Below, piece by piece: positions 42,658 to 50,370 of a stretch of DNA of 54,312 nt (positions within the stretch are counted from its first letter, which is position 1; each line of letters opens with the position of its first letter). Origin of the DNA: UBA7803 sp041686955 (GTDB lineage Bacteria; Pseudomonadota; Gammaproteobacteria; Pseudomonadales; Azotimanducaceae); NCBI GenBank assembly GCA_041686955.1, contig JAWLCV010000024.1, forward strand, positions 1-54,312. Direction: 5' to 3'. The position numbers and the translations under genes were made by a program. The notes under the pieces are model-generated. The model saw nothing but the letters and a program-made list of their open reading frames with translations, was not told the DNA's origin and did no database searches.

Positions 42658-43461
42658 TCAGCCCGCTCGGCGGCGGCGCGACATCGCCAGTCCCAGCACG
42701 CCCGCTCCGAGCAGCGCCAACGTGCCAGGCTCGGGGACACTGGCGGCACGGATGTCCAGCGCGGTGTGGAAGTAGATGCTGAGCGGTGAGACCCCCGCGT
42801 TCTCCTCCCCGGGGTCCGACTGGGTGAGGAAGAAGCCCGCGTCAGGCAGCACGTCCTGCACCGTGAAGGTGATGGTGGCGATTTCGTCGGCCAGCAGCGC
42901 GAACTGCCAGGCCAGCGCCATGGAGACATCGTTGGGACCGTCCATGGAGGAGTCGGTGAACCAGTCGTAGAACAGACTGTTGTCGAACCAGTCGATCCCC
43001 GGGGCGGTGTCCTCGAGATTGAACCAGATGTCGCCGAAGTAGCTCTGTTCCTCGAGCGGCTCGTCCTGAGGCCATCCCCAACCCGGCTCGTCGATCTCCC
43101 AGGAGAGGTCGCCATCGTCACCCGCGGCCCGGGAATCCCGCGTCCCGGTGGCCTCTCCGGTCTCGTTGAAATAGGTGTTCTCGGCTTCGTGAATCTCGTG
43201 GTCCAGGTACAGCGCCACGTTGTGATCGCCCGCGCCCGACAGCGATATCCTGATGGTGCCGAGACCGGTGGCGAAGTCGAAACCGCTGGCGTCGAGGCCG
43301 CAATCGATGCCGCAACCGTCGAACGCCGTGCCGGTCACACCGTCTACGTTGACGCCATGCTCGAACAGAACCAGGTCGGCGTGGGCGGTGGCGGCGGAGG
43401 CCCCCCAAAGTACGAATGCTGCCACCGTCCCTGTGCGGCACTTGGAAAAGGTCGACTGCAT
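42658..43461 (-). CDS. PEP-CTERM sorting-domain exported protein
   Basis: This 267-residue protein has an N-terminal signal peptide (cleavage near ATAHADL). Its C-terminal sorting tail is VPEPGTLALLGAGVLGLAMS followed by four arginines, the exosortase-recognition architecture. The mature body is acidic and rich in Trp, Asp and Gly, contains GCGIDCGLDASGFDF, and looks beta-rich; no enzyme motif was seen. Exosortase substrates are cleaved after membrane insertion and usually end up at the surface or in extracellular polymer. I chose the ATG at 43461, after a GAGG site, over a 37-codon longer reading without signal character. It has a sigma-54-type promoter at 43531-43546, fitting the known PrsK/PrsR-RpoN control of PEP-CTERM genes in other bacteria. 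The exosortase itself is not in this window. Confidence 0.92.
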   Translation of the reverse strand: MQSTFSKCRTGTVAAFVLWGASAATAHADLVLFEHGVNVDGVTGTAFDGCGIDCGLDASGFDFATGLGTIRISLSGAGDHNVALYLDHEIHEAENTYFNETGEATGTRDSRAAGDDGDLSWEIDEPGWGWPQDEPLEEQSYFGDIWFNLEDTAPGIDWFDNSLFYDWFTDSSMDGPNDVSMALAWQFALLADEIATITFTVQDVLPDAGFFLTQSDPGEENAGVSPLSIYFHTALDIRAASVPEPGTLALLGAGVLGLAMSRRRRAG

Positions 43462-43530
43462 GTCTCGGACCTCGCTGGTGCTTCTGATGATCGTGCGGCT
43501 TTCCGGAACAAAGCCCCCCACGCCATTACC

Positions 43531-43546
43531 AGCAAAATCCGCACCA
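43531..43546 (-). promoter_or_regulatory. Sigma-54-type promoter for the PEP-CTERM gene
   Basis: The minus strand reads TGGTGCGGATTTTGCT, close to TGGCACG-N4-TTGCW with correct GG-N10-GC spacing. The start site would be near 43520. An inverted repeat GGCTTT/AAAGCC (43497-43515) follows within the first 25 transcribed bases, mirroring the layout at 41499-41561. Confidence 0.6.
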
Positions 43547-43639
43547 GCAAGGGGATTGCCTTTCTGGATCAACGAGTTACATGGGGCAGGGCAGGACGAG
43601 GCGAAGAAGAGTGTAAAGGAAAGCCGCGCACCGAGCCGA

Positions 43640-44374
43640 CTATGGCGCGCCGGCTGGCAGATTTTCCGACACTGGCGGCGCCTCCGTGCGCGTCACCACG
43701 ATGCGCACCGCCGTGCCCGTGGCCGGCATGACCTCGGGGTTGACCGTCACCGCGCCGTAACGGCCGAGCCCCAGGCCGGTGCGATGCTGAATGATGCTGT
43801 CGGGATCGTGCACCGCGCCGATCAGGGTGCCTACGACCTCGGCCAGATAGGCGCCGTCGTGGCCGAACGCCGACCCCGTGTACAGCCAGTCCTCCACGAC
43901 CGGTTCGCCGTTGGAGCGAATGAGCGCCCCCAGCGGATGATGGTGCACCTCGCCGTCCGCCTCCCAGGTGACGTGCAGCGCCACCGCGTCGCCGCGCAGC
44001 GGTGTCGGGTCGAAGTGGTAGGCGGGCAGAGTGGCGTTCTCCGCATCGAGCCCCAGCAAAATGCAGGCGAGGTTGAACTCCACGGCGCTGGTGTCGAGCT
44101 CGATCACCGCCTCGTACGCCTTCACCGCTCCCCGCGTGACCGCCAGGAACTCGATGGGCATGGCCTCGGTATCCACCGGGAGGACACGACCGCCGATCTC
44201 GAAGCGGCCCGCACGACGGTCCAGCTCGATGCCGCCGATTCGGTAGCGCCCGTCCCCGAGCTCCACCACGCCGCCTGCCGCTTCGGCTTCCCCGGCACGA
44301 ACGGGCCCCGGGCCGGTCACTCCGCAGAGCCACAGCAGGACGACCAGTGACTGCCAGAGTCGCCGCGGACGCAT
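43640..44374 (-). CDS. YdjY-like exported protein
   Basis: This 244-residue protein has a signal peptide (LVVLLWLCGVTGPGPVRAGE). The central part (EFLAVTRGAVKAYEAVIELD, then AVEFNLACILLGLDAENAT) matches the YdjY-type domain, whose members carry a 'V..G..HE..L.....P..H..L...G' pattern and are poorly characterised. Four histidines (about HVTW...EVHHHPLG) could bind a metal or cofactor. The ATG at 44374 overlaps the stop of the methyltransferase as TGATG, so translation is coupled. It is the third gene of the radical SAM operon and the only exported member, which suggests it acts on, or receives, the product of the two cytosolic enzymes. Confidence 0.75.
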   Translation of the reverse strand: MRPRRLWQSLVVLLWLCGVTGPGPVRAGEAEAAGGVVELGDGRYRIGGIELDRRAGRFEIGGRVLPVDTEAMPIEFLAVTRGAVKAYEAVIELDTSAVEFNLACILLGLDAENATLPAYHFDPTPLRGDAVALHVTWEADGEVHHHPLGALIRSNGEPVVEDWLYTGSAFGHDGAYLAEVVGTLIGAVHDPDSIIQHRTGLGLGRYGAVTVNPEVMPATGTAVRIVVTRTEAPPVSENLPAGAP

Positions 44375-45384
44375 CAGGACTTGATCCCCGTGACCACGCG
44401 ATGCGGCATGGGCGGCGGAAACGGCACGATGGCGACGTCGCCGAAACCGGCGGCCTCGAGCCACGCAGCCACGTCGACGTCCGCGTGCACGCCCCCGTCC
44501 GGCGCCGTCAGCAACATGTTGAGCCCGAACAGCGTGGCGAAACGGGGACCGGCGCCGCCGGCGTCGGTGAACACGTCGCTCAGCACCAGGCGGCCACCCG
44601 GCTGCAGGGCCCCGGCGGCCTTGGCGATGAGCCGCCGGCAGCTCTCTTCGCTTTCCCGGTGCAGCACTCCGGACACCAGCACCACGTCGTTGCCCGGCGG
44701 AAACTCCGTCTCATGGAAGTCGCCCGCGAGGGTGGCGACCCGGCCCGCGGCGCCCAGGCCGGCGACGATGTCCTCGGCGTGCGCCACGACCCCGGGAAGA
44801 TCCAGCACCACGGCTTCGAGACCCTGGTAGCGCTGGGCGAACAGCGCCGCGTAGGTACCCGGACCCCCACCCACGTCCAACAGCCGGCGCGGCTCGGAGA
44901 GCGGCACCAGCTCGACGAGAACCCGGCCGATGCCCAAGGCTCGGTCGTGCATACCGTAAACGAAGTCGCGGGTGATCCGGGGGTCGTCGCCCAGGTACTC
45001 GGCGCTGCTGAGCTGGGGCTCGCCACTGGTGAGCGCCTGCTGCAAGCGGCCCCAGGTGTCGTAGAGGTTGTCGCTGTAACGGATGGCGTTGCCGAGATAG
45101 CCCGGCCCTCCCGGCACCAGAAACGCCTGCGCCGCAGGCGCGTTGACGAAACCGTCGGCCGTCTCGGTGAGCAGATCCAGGGCGACGCAGGCCTTCAGCA
45201 GCAGCCTGGCCGCCCGCGGCTCGAGGCCCAGCTCGGTGCAGATGTCCGCGACGTCGCGAGGACCGTCCTTCAAGCTGGCGAAGAGACCCAGGCGGTTGGC
45301 GGTGAGCAGCACCTGGGACTCCCAGTACGCCGTGGAAAGACTCATGATCCTGCCCGGATCCGGGTGGCCGGCTTCCCCGCTCAT
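44374..45384 (-). CDS. SAM-dependent methyltransferase (O-methyltransferase type with N-terminal dimerisation domain)
   Basis: This is a 336-residue enzyme. The N-terminus is a winged-helix-like dimerisation domain (VADICTELGLEPRAARLLLK), as in plant-type and bacteriochlorophyll/carotenoid O-methyltransferases. The SAM site reads LLDVGGGPGTYAALFA (glycine loop at residues 171-178), followed by VVLDLPGVV and GDFHETEFP. The C-terminal part includes GGRLVLSDVFTD, a standard strand-5 motif. The catalytic base histidine of classical O-methyltransferases may be H in VLHRESEE. The ATG at 45384 overlaps the radical SAM stop as ATGA. The substrate is unknown, and pairing with a radical SAM enzyme suggests tailoring of a small molecule. 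Confidence 0.87.
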   Translation of the reverse strand: MSGEAGHPDPGRIMSLSTAYWESQVLLTANRLGLFASLKDGPRDVADICTELGLEPRAARLLLKACVALDLLTETADGFVNAPAAQAFLVPGGPGYLGNAIRYSDNLYDTWGRLQQALTSGEPQLSSAEYLGDDPRITRDFVYGMHDRALGIGRVLVELVPLSEPRRLLDVGGGPGTYAALFAQRYQGLEAVVLDLPGVVAHAEDIVAGLGAAGRVATLAGDFHETEFPPGNDVVLVSGVLHRESEESCRRLIAKAAGALQPGGRLVLSDVFTDAGGAGPRFATLFGLNMLLTAPDGGVHADVDVAAWLEAAGFGDVAIVPFPPPMPHRVVTGIKS

Positions 45385-46625
45385 GGCGCGATCCCGGCGG
45401 ATGCCGCCTCGTGGTCGATATCGCATTCCATCTGCATGTAGGCGCAACGCCGGCACATGAAGCCGTCCCAGAAGGTCAGCCCATGCTCCTCCCGCACCGC
45501 CCGGTATCCCACCATCAGCCGCTCGAAGTAGTTTCGCAGGCGTGAGAGGTATTCCGGATGGTCGCGGCCGCCGATCGGCCAGTACAGGGAATAGATGGGA
45601 ATGATGCCGCGGCGGCACAGATCCTCGGCCCCCGCGAGAGCCAGGTCTGCAGCCTCTTCCCAGTCGAGCTCGTGCTCCGGCTCCAGCTCGATGCCCGCCA
45701 CCATGGCGCTGTACACGCGGCCGCGGCCCCACAGCTCCACCCCGTGCTCCAGCGCCTCTATCCACTGGCGGTAACCGACGTAGCGATTCTTCCCCGGGCA
45801 GATGCGCCCGAACAGCGCCTCCGACCAGACCTCCAGGTTGAAGCAGACGCTCTCCACCAGCTCCTCGGCCCGCAGGGCCTCCAGCGCCTCCCGCGGCAGC
45901 GCGCCGGAGCCGCAAGCGACCGGAATGCGCCGCTGGTTCACCTCCTGCACCGCCCGGGCGATCTCGAGAAAGCGCTCGCCTTCCCGACGCCAATCGGTCA
46001 TGGAGCCCCCCACCAGATACAGATGGCGGGGCTCGGATTCCGCCACGGCGGCACGCAGGGTCTCCTGCAACCGGTGATACGTGCGCGGCGGCAGGGAGAC
46101 GACCCCCGCCTCCTGCCCGAGATGCCGGGTCCGCGCATCGGGGGCTCCGTAGGCGCAGAACGTGCAGCGCATGGACACGCCGCCGACCTTCTCGAGGAAA
46201 TATTCGCATCCCGGCGCCACGTTGATCACCGCCATGTCGCCATGCAGGCTGATTCCGGCCTGCGCCATGGGGAACCCGTCGGAGGTGACAGCCGACATCC
46301 ACTCCGGGCGCGGCTCGAAATCCACCGGCAGGTCCTCCGGCCCGCCGTCGCGGCGCAGCCGGTAGCCCGAGCGGACGTCGCCCACCACGTGCCACGGCGA
46401 ATCCGCCGCGCCCTTGATGCGCGCCATGGTGCCGTCGTCGGTGCGAAGGATGTACGGGATCTCGGCCTTGCCCTGTCCCGTGGGGTCGTGCTCGCCCGGC
46501 TGAAAGCGATAGGGATAGAAGTTCGGAAACGCGTGGGCCGCGGCGGCGCCCAGAGCCGGCGTGTAGCGAATGCCCTCGAACAGCAGATCGAGCTTCAGAG
46601 TCGCTAGTGGACCGAGGGCCTGCAT
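45381..46625 (-). CDS. Radical SAM protein with wide CX13CX2C cluster motif
   Basis: This 414-residue enzyme has a radical SAM signature with an unusual gap: C140, C154 and C157 (APGC, then MRCTFCAYG), giving CX13CX2C where CX3CX2C is usual. Downstream barrel features look normal (HLYLVGGSMTDWRREGERFL, FNLEVWSEALF). Near the C-terminus, C391, C394 and C401 (MCRRCAYMQMEC) could hold an auxiliary iron-sulfur cluster. The N-terminal 120 residues form an extra domain that I do not recognise. It is the first gene of a coupled operon with a methyltransferase and a YdjY-like exported protein. The start at ATG 46625 lacks a strong ribosome site, but a TATACT promoter lies just upstream. Confidence 0.85.
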   Translation of the reverse strand: MQALGPLATLKLDLLFEGIRYTPALGAAAAHAFPNFYPYRFQPGEHDPTGQGKAEIPYILRTDDGTMARIKGAADSPWHVVGDVRSGYRLRRDGGPEDLPVDFEPRPEWMSAVTSDGFPMAQAGISLHGDMAVINVAPGCEYFLEKVGGVSMRCTFCAYGAPDARTRHLGQEAGVVSLPPRTYHRLQETLRAAVAESEPRHLYLVGGSMTDWRREGERFLEIARAVQEVNQRRIPVACGSGALPREALEALRAEELVESVCFNLEVWSEALFGRICPGKNRYVGYRQWIEALEHGVELWGRGRVYSAMVAGIELEPEHELDWEEAADLALAGAEDLCRRGIIPIYSLYWPIGGRDHPEYLSRLRNYFERLMVGYRAVREEHGLTFWDGFMCRRCAYMQMECDIDHEAASAGIAP

Positions 46626-46676
46626 GGAGTTCCGTGAGCCGCCCGCATGAGATCTGCCGTCGTGGACTTTCGCGTC

Positions 46677-46704
46677 AGTATAGCGTAAGCAGTTCGCGTG
46701 CGAA
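46677..46704 (-). promoter_or_regulatory. Sigma-70-type promoter for the radical SAM operon
   Basis: The minus strand has TTCGCA (46699-46704) and TATACT (46677-46682, five of six) with a 16-base spacer. The site overlaps the start of the divergent kinase gene. On the plus strand TATAGC (46679-46684) could serve the kinase, which would give a nearly leaderless message and would explain the lack of a ribosome site there. Confidence 0.5.
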
Positions 46705-48083
46705 GCACGACCACCAGTGCCCTACCGGCGCGAGCCGCGCCCAGCGTCTATCGGCGGGTGTTCCTGCCGTTTTCCGCGGCCCTGCTGGTCGCCATGCTCG
46801 CCGCCTGGTGGACGGCCGCGGAACTCTTCACCGACGTGCTCGAGAAGCGCCTGCAGCAGCGCCTGACTCACGCCACGGACGTGCTCGCCGCCGGTACCTT
46901 CCCCCTCACTGCCGAGCTCCTGGCCGAGCTCGCCGAGCTGCAGAACGCCCAGTTCATGCTGCTCGACGCTCACGGTCGGATCGCTCTATCCACCGCCGAA
47001 GAGCCGGTGGACGAGTCCCTCGTCGAGATCCTCCGGAAGTCGTGGCCCGCCGGGAGCGCCCGGCATCCGGACTATGCCGTGGTGATTCGGCCGCTCGAGC
47101 CGGTCCGCTCCGCCGGCTATTCGGCCATCGCCGGCGTGGCCACGTTGCACGATGTGCAGACGGCGGCCGGCAACGCTGCCCTGACCCTCGGCGCGTTGAT
47201 GGTGGCCGGCGTGGCCGTCGTGGCCTGGTGGGGGCACCGCCTCAGCATCGCCATCACCCGTCCGCTCCGCCAGCTTCGGGACATGGCGCAGCGAATCGCC
47301 GGCGGGGACCGCGACGTCAAGGCCGACCCTCCCGCCATTCGCGAGCTCGCCGACCTGACCCGCGCCGTCAACGACATGACCGGCAGGCTCGCCGACTACG
47401 AAGCCGAGCTGGTTGCCGGCAGCCGGCTCGCCAGTCTGGGCGAAATGGCGGCGCGGATGGCCCATGAGATCCGCAATCCGCTCACGGCCATGAAGCTGCA
47501 GGCTCAACTGCTGTGCGAAGGTCTGGCCGGCGAACACCGCATGGCCGCCGAGCGGCTGCTCGCGGAGATTCAGCGCCTGCAGCTCATCGTCTCCAGCACT
47601 CTGGCTCATGGTCGACCGGTCGAACTTCAACGCGCCCCCTGTACGCTGGATTCCGTGGCCGCCGAGGTGGTGGACCTGGTGGCCCCGCAATTCGCCCACC
47701 GGCGAATCCAGCTCGACCGCCGCCTCGACCCCACGCCCTGCATTCATCTGGATGGGGACCGGCTGAAGCAGGTGCTGTTCAACCTGCTCTGCAACGCTGC
47801 CGACGCGTTGCCGGACGGCGGCCAGGTGCGGGTCTCCGCCGCCGCGGTGGATGGCACCGTTCTGCTCGAGGTGGAGGATTCCGGCCCGGGCGTGGCGGCG
47901 GAACGCGCCGCCGAGCTGTTCCGTCGGGCGGTGCCGAGCAGCAAGACCAACGGTCTCGGCCTGGGGCTGGTGGTGAGCCGCGAGATCGTCGAGGGCCATG
48001 GCGGCACCATCGAGCTGGACTGCAGCCCGGCTTTGGGAGGCGCCAGATTCACCGTGCGCCTGCCCGCCGGTCCCGCGGCCTGA
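46698..48083 (+). CDS. Membrane sensor histidine kinase (NtrB/ZraS-like)
   Basis: This 461-residue kinase has two membrane helices (about residues 20-42 and 165-190) flanking a periplasmic sensor loop of about 120 residues. A HAMP domain (RLSIAITRPLRQLRDMAQRI) follows. The phosphoacceptor is H256 in MAHEIRNPLTAMK, with the ATPase boxes NLLCNAADAL (N), DSGPGV (G1) and GLGLGLVVSREIVEGHGG (G2). It autophosphorylates and should pass phosphate to the receiver of the sigma-54-type regulator, which starts 43 bases downstream. The start is a GTG at 46698 with no ribosome site, directly after a TATAGC box. The signal it senses is unknown. Confidence 0.9.
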   Translation: MRSTTTSALPARAAPSVYRRVFLPFSAALLVAMLAAWWTAAELFTDVLEKRLQQRLTHATDVLAAGTFPLTAELLAELAELQNAQFMLLDAHGRIALSTAEEPVDESLVEILRKSWPAGSARHPDYAVVIRPLEPVRSAGYSAIAGVATLHDVQTAAGNAALTLGALMVAGVAVVAWWGHRLSIAITRPLRQLRDMAQRIAGGDRDVKADPPAIRELADLTRAVNDMTGRLADYEAELVAGSRLASLGEMAARMAHEIRNPLTAMKLQAQLLCEGLAGEHRMAAERLLAEIQRLQLIVSSTLAHGRPVELQRAPCTLDSVAAEVVDLVAPQFAHRRIQLDRRLDPTPCIHLDGDRLKQVLFNLLCNAADALPDGGQVRVSAAAVDGTVLLEVEDSGPGVAAERAAELFRRAVPSSKTNGLGLGLVVSREIVEGHGGTIELDCSPALGGARFTVRLPAGPAA

Positions 48084-48126
48084 GTTAGACTCCCGCGAAG
48101 ACTATTGGTCCGCAGAGTCGCACCGC

Positions 48127-49533
48127 ATGATCAAGATCCTCGTCGCCGACGACGAGCACGGCATCTGTGAAGCTTTCCGGCGGGTGCTGGAAAGCGAAGG
48201 CCACACGCCGCTGGTGGCCTCCACCGGGCGCGAAGCCGTGGAGATCTTCCGCCGCGAGCGTCCCGCCGCGGTGTTCATGGACGTTCAGATGCCGGACGCG
48301 TCGGGTCTCGATGCGCTGCAGGAGATCCGCCGCATCGACCCGCAGGTTCCCGTGGTAGTCATGACCGCCCACGGCTCCGTGCAGACGGCCATGAGGGCCC
48401 TGACCCTGGGCGCCTTCGACTATCTGGGCAAGCCCCTCGAGCTCGCCGACATCCGCGCCCTGCTGGAACGGGCGCTGCATCCGCGCCAGGCCGAAACGCC
48501 CACGATGCGAGTCCCGGCGCCGCCGGTCCCGGCGGAGGCGGACGGCACCACCCTGGTGGGCACCAGCCGGCCCATGCAGGAAATCTTCAAGATGATCGGG
48601 CTGCTCGCGGACAACGACCTGACGGTGCTCATCACCGGCGAGAGCGGGGTCGGCAAGGAGCTGGTGGCACGCAGCATTCACGCCCATGGCCCCCGTCGCG
48701 AACGCCCTTTCGTCGCCATCGACTGCACCGCCCTGCCCGACGCATTGGAGAGCGAGCTGTTCGGTCACGAGAAGGGAGCGTTCACGGGCGCCCACGGCCG
48801 GCGCGAGGGCCAGCTCGAGGCCGCCGCGGACGGCACCGTGTTTCTCGACGCCGTCTCCGAACTGCCCGGCCATCTGCAGGCGAAGCTGCTGCGGGTGCTG
48901 CAGGAGCGCAGCTTCAGACGGCTGGGAGGCGGCGAGCCGATCCCGCTGCGTGCGCGGATCGTCGCCGCCAGCAAGCCGGTGGCCGACGGGGCAGCGGACG
49001 GCGTCACGGGCTTGCGCGACGACTTCTACTACCGGGTGAGCCTGGTACGGGTGCACGTGCCGCCGCTGCGGGAGCGCCTTCAGGACATCCCCGATCTCGC
49101 CGCACATTTCCTCGCGCGGGCGAACCGCCGCCTGGGACGTGAACTGGAGGGCATCGAGCCCGCTGCCATGGAGGCGCTGCTCGAGCACCCCTGGCCGGGC
49201 AACGTCCGTGAGCTGGAGAACACGGTTCAACGCGCGGCGCTCACCGCCCGCGGGCGCATCCTCAGCCGTCACGACCTGCATCTGGACTCCTCGGGGCCGG
49301 CGCCTCGCCCTGTGATGGGTGCGCGCCAGCGGCTGCAGGCCGCGGCCCGGGCCGCGCTGGCGGAACTGGTGGAAGGCGTCGATCCCGGCGGCGACGTCTA
49401 CCGGCAGGTGGTGGGCGCCGTGGAGCAGGCCCTGGCTGACGAGGCGCTGCGCCGCTGCGACGGCAACCAGGTCGCGGCATCGGCGCTGCTCGGCATCAAC
49501 CGTACCACGCTGCGCAACAAGCTCACCGGCTGA
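48127..49533 (+). CDS. NtrC-family sigma-54 response regulator with altered ATPase motifs
   Basis: This is a 468-residue regulator. The receiver domain has phosphoacceptor D52 (FMDVQMPD), T80 and K102. The AAA+ domain has Walker A GESGVGKE (171-178) and an intact sigma-54 contact loop GAFTGA (217-222). Two catalytic positions are changed. Walker B reads FLDAVSEL, so the conserved glutamate after D241 is alanine 242. Sensor I reads VAASKPVA, so the usual asparagine of ATN is lysine 283. The arginine-finger segment LRDDFYYRVSLVRV is present, and a Fis-type helix-turn-helix ends the protein (NQVAASALLGINRTTLRNKL). It is in an operon with its kinase. ATP hydrolysis is probably impaired, so it may act as a non-activating or repressor form. 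Confidence 0.88.
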   Translation: MIKILVADDEHGICEAFRRVLESEGHTPLVASTGREAVEIFRRERPAAVFMDVQMPDASGLDALQEIRRIDPQVPVVVMTAHGSVQTAMRALTLGAFDYLGKPLELADIRALLERALHPRQAETPTMRVPAPPVPAEADGTTLVGTSRPMQEIFKMIGLLADNDLTVLITGESGVGKELVARSIHAHGPRRERPFVAIDCTALPDALESELFGHEKGAFTGAHGRREGQLEAAADGTVFLDAVSELPGHLQAKLLRVLQERSFRRLGGGEPIPLRARIVAASKPVADGAADGVTGLRDDFYYRVSLVRVHVPPLRERLQDIPDLAAHFLARANRRLGRELEGIEPAAMEALLEHPWPGNVRELENTVQRAALTARGRILSRHDLHLDSSGPAPRPVMGARQRLQAAARAALAELVEGVDPGGDVYRQVVGAVEQALADEALRRCDGNQVAASALLGINRTTLRNKLTG

Positions 49534-49555
49534 TCGCGTCCTTGCAGGGCGATCA
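49531..49555 (+). terminator. Inverted repeat at the regulator stop codon
   Basis: TGATCGC (49531-49537, which contains the stop codon) pairs with GCGATCA (49549-49555) around an 11-base loop. There is no T-tract, so this is at best a weak terminator. Confidence 0.3.
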
Positions 49556-49575
49556 CCAGTTGCCCGTGTTCCGCT

Positions 49576-49581
49576 TACAAT
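49576..49581 (+). promoter_or_regulatory. Candidate -10 box for the downstream membrane-protein operon
   Basis: TACAAT lies about 100 bases upstream of the ATG at 49678 in a 144-base gap. The -35 region is poor. It is the best candidate for starting the five-gene operon. Confidence 0.3.
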
Positions 49582-49677
49582 ATCGAGGCCGTTGGGATGG
49601 CATGCTGTGGCCGTGAGGGGATCGGCGCCGGCATCGCAGTCGAGCCCTGAGAACAAATAGAGAACGGACGACAGATC

Positions 49678-50370
49678 ATGGGCCACCGAGGGGAATGGCC
49701 GGCTTGCCTCGCCGTCACCCTGGCGCTCGCCGCCACTGGGGGATTCGCCGTGACCGCCGGCGAACCGCCCTCGGCGCCGCCGGCCCTGGCGCTGACGGTG
49801 GGAGCCCTGTGCAGCCTGCTGGGCGCCCTGCTGGCCCCCCGCCATCCGCAACCGTCGACGCCGCATCGGGCGAGCCCCGCTCTGTCGAGGCTCTGCTGGT
49901 CGGCCCTGGTCGGCGTCACCGGCGCCGCCGCGGCCGCCCTGCTCGCTGCACTGCCGCCTCGGAACGCGCTGTCGCTGGGAGCCGGGATCACCCTTCTCAC
50001 CCTGGCGCTGACCACGGCCGCCGATGCGCTCGGCCGCCGCTTCGGGGCTTCGGGGGCCGCTGCGCTGGTCACCGCGCTGTTCGTCACCGCCTGCGCCACG
50101 CCGCTGTTCCTCGGCCCGCTGGCCGAACTGTTCCCGGAGCGGCGCTGGCTGCTGAATGCCGTGGTGTGGGTCAGTCCGCTCAGCCACCTGGCGCCGCTGC
50201 TCGACTTCGATTACCTGCGCACGCCCTGGTTCTACGAGCATGCGCGACTCGGCGGATATCGGTTCGGCTACCCGCCCCTCACCGCCACCGCGGCCGCTGT
50301 CGCCGCGCTGGCGGCTTCTTGCCACTGGGCCGCGCGCCCCGTTCACCCGGAAAGGATCGACCATTCATGA
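49678..50370 (+). CDS. Polytopic membrane protein, family not recognised
   Basis: This is a 230-residue protein with about six hydrophobic segments, starting with a helix at residues 8-30. The later part reads NAVVWVSPLSHLAPLLDFDY and LGGYRFGYPPL, a distinctive segment that may resemble the C-terminal end of some ABC-2-type permease subunits; I cannot confirm that, and no ATPase gene is in view. It has no catalytic motif. The ATG at 49678 has only a weak purine-rich ribosome site. Its stop overlaps the start of the toroid gene as ATGA, making it the first gene of a coupled run that continues past the right edge. Confidence 0.75.
   Translation: MGHRGEWPACLAVTLALAATGGFAVTAGEPPSAPPALALTVGALCSLLGALLAPRHPQPSTPHRASPALSRLCWSALVGVTGAAAAALLAALPPRNALSLGAGITLLTLALTTAADALGRRFGASGAAALVTALFVTACATPLFLGPLAELFPERRWLLNAVVWVSPLSHLAPLLDFDYLRTPWFYEHARLGGYRFGYPPLTATAAAVAALAASCHWAARPVHPERIDHS

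Noticed and set aside
48127..49533. PrsR-type PEP-CTERM regulator
   Set aside because: Nothing ties it specifically to PrsR. It is paired with an ordinary NtrB-like kinase and has altered ATPase motifs, so assignment as the activator of the PEP-CTERM promoter would be guesswork.
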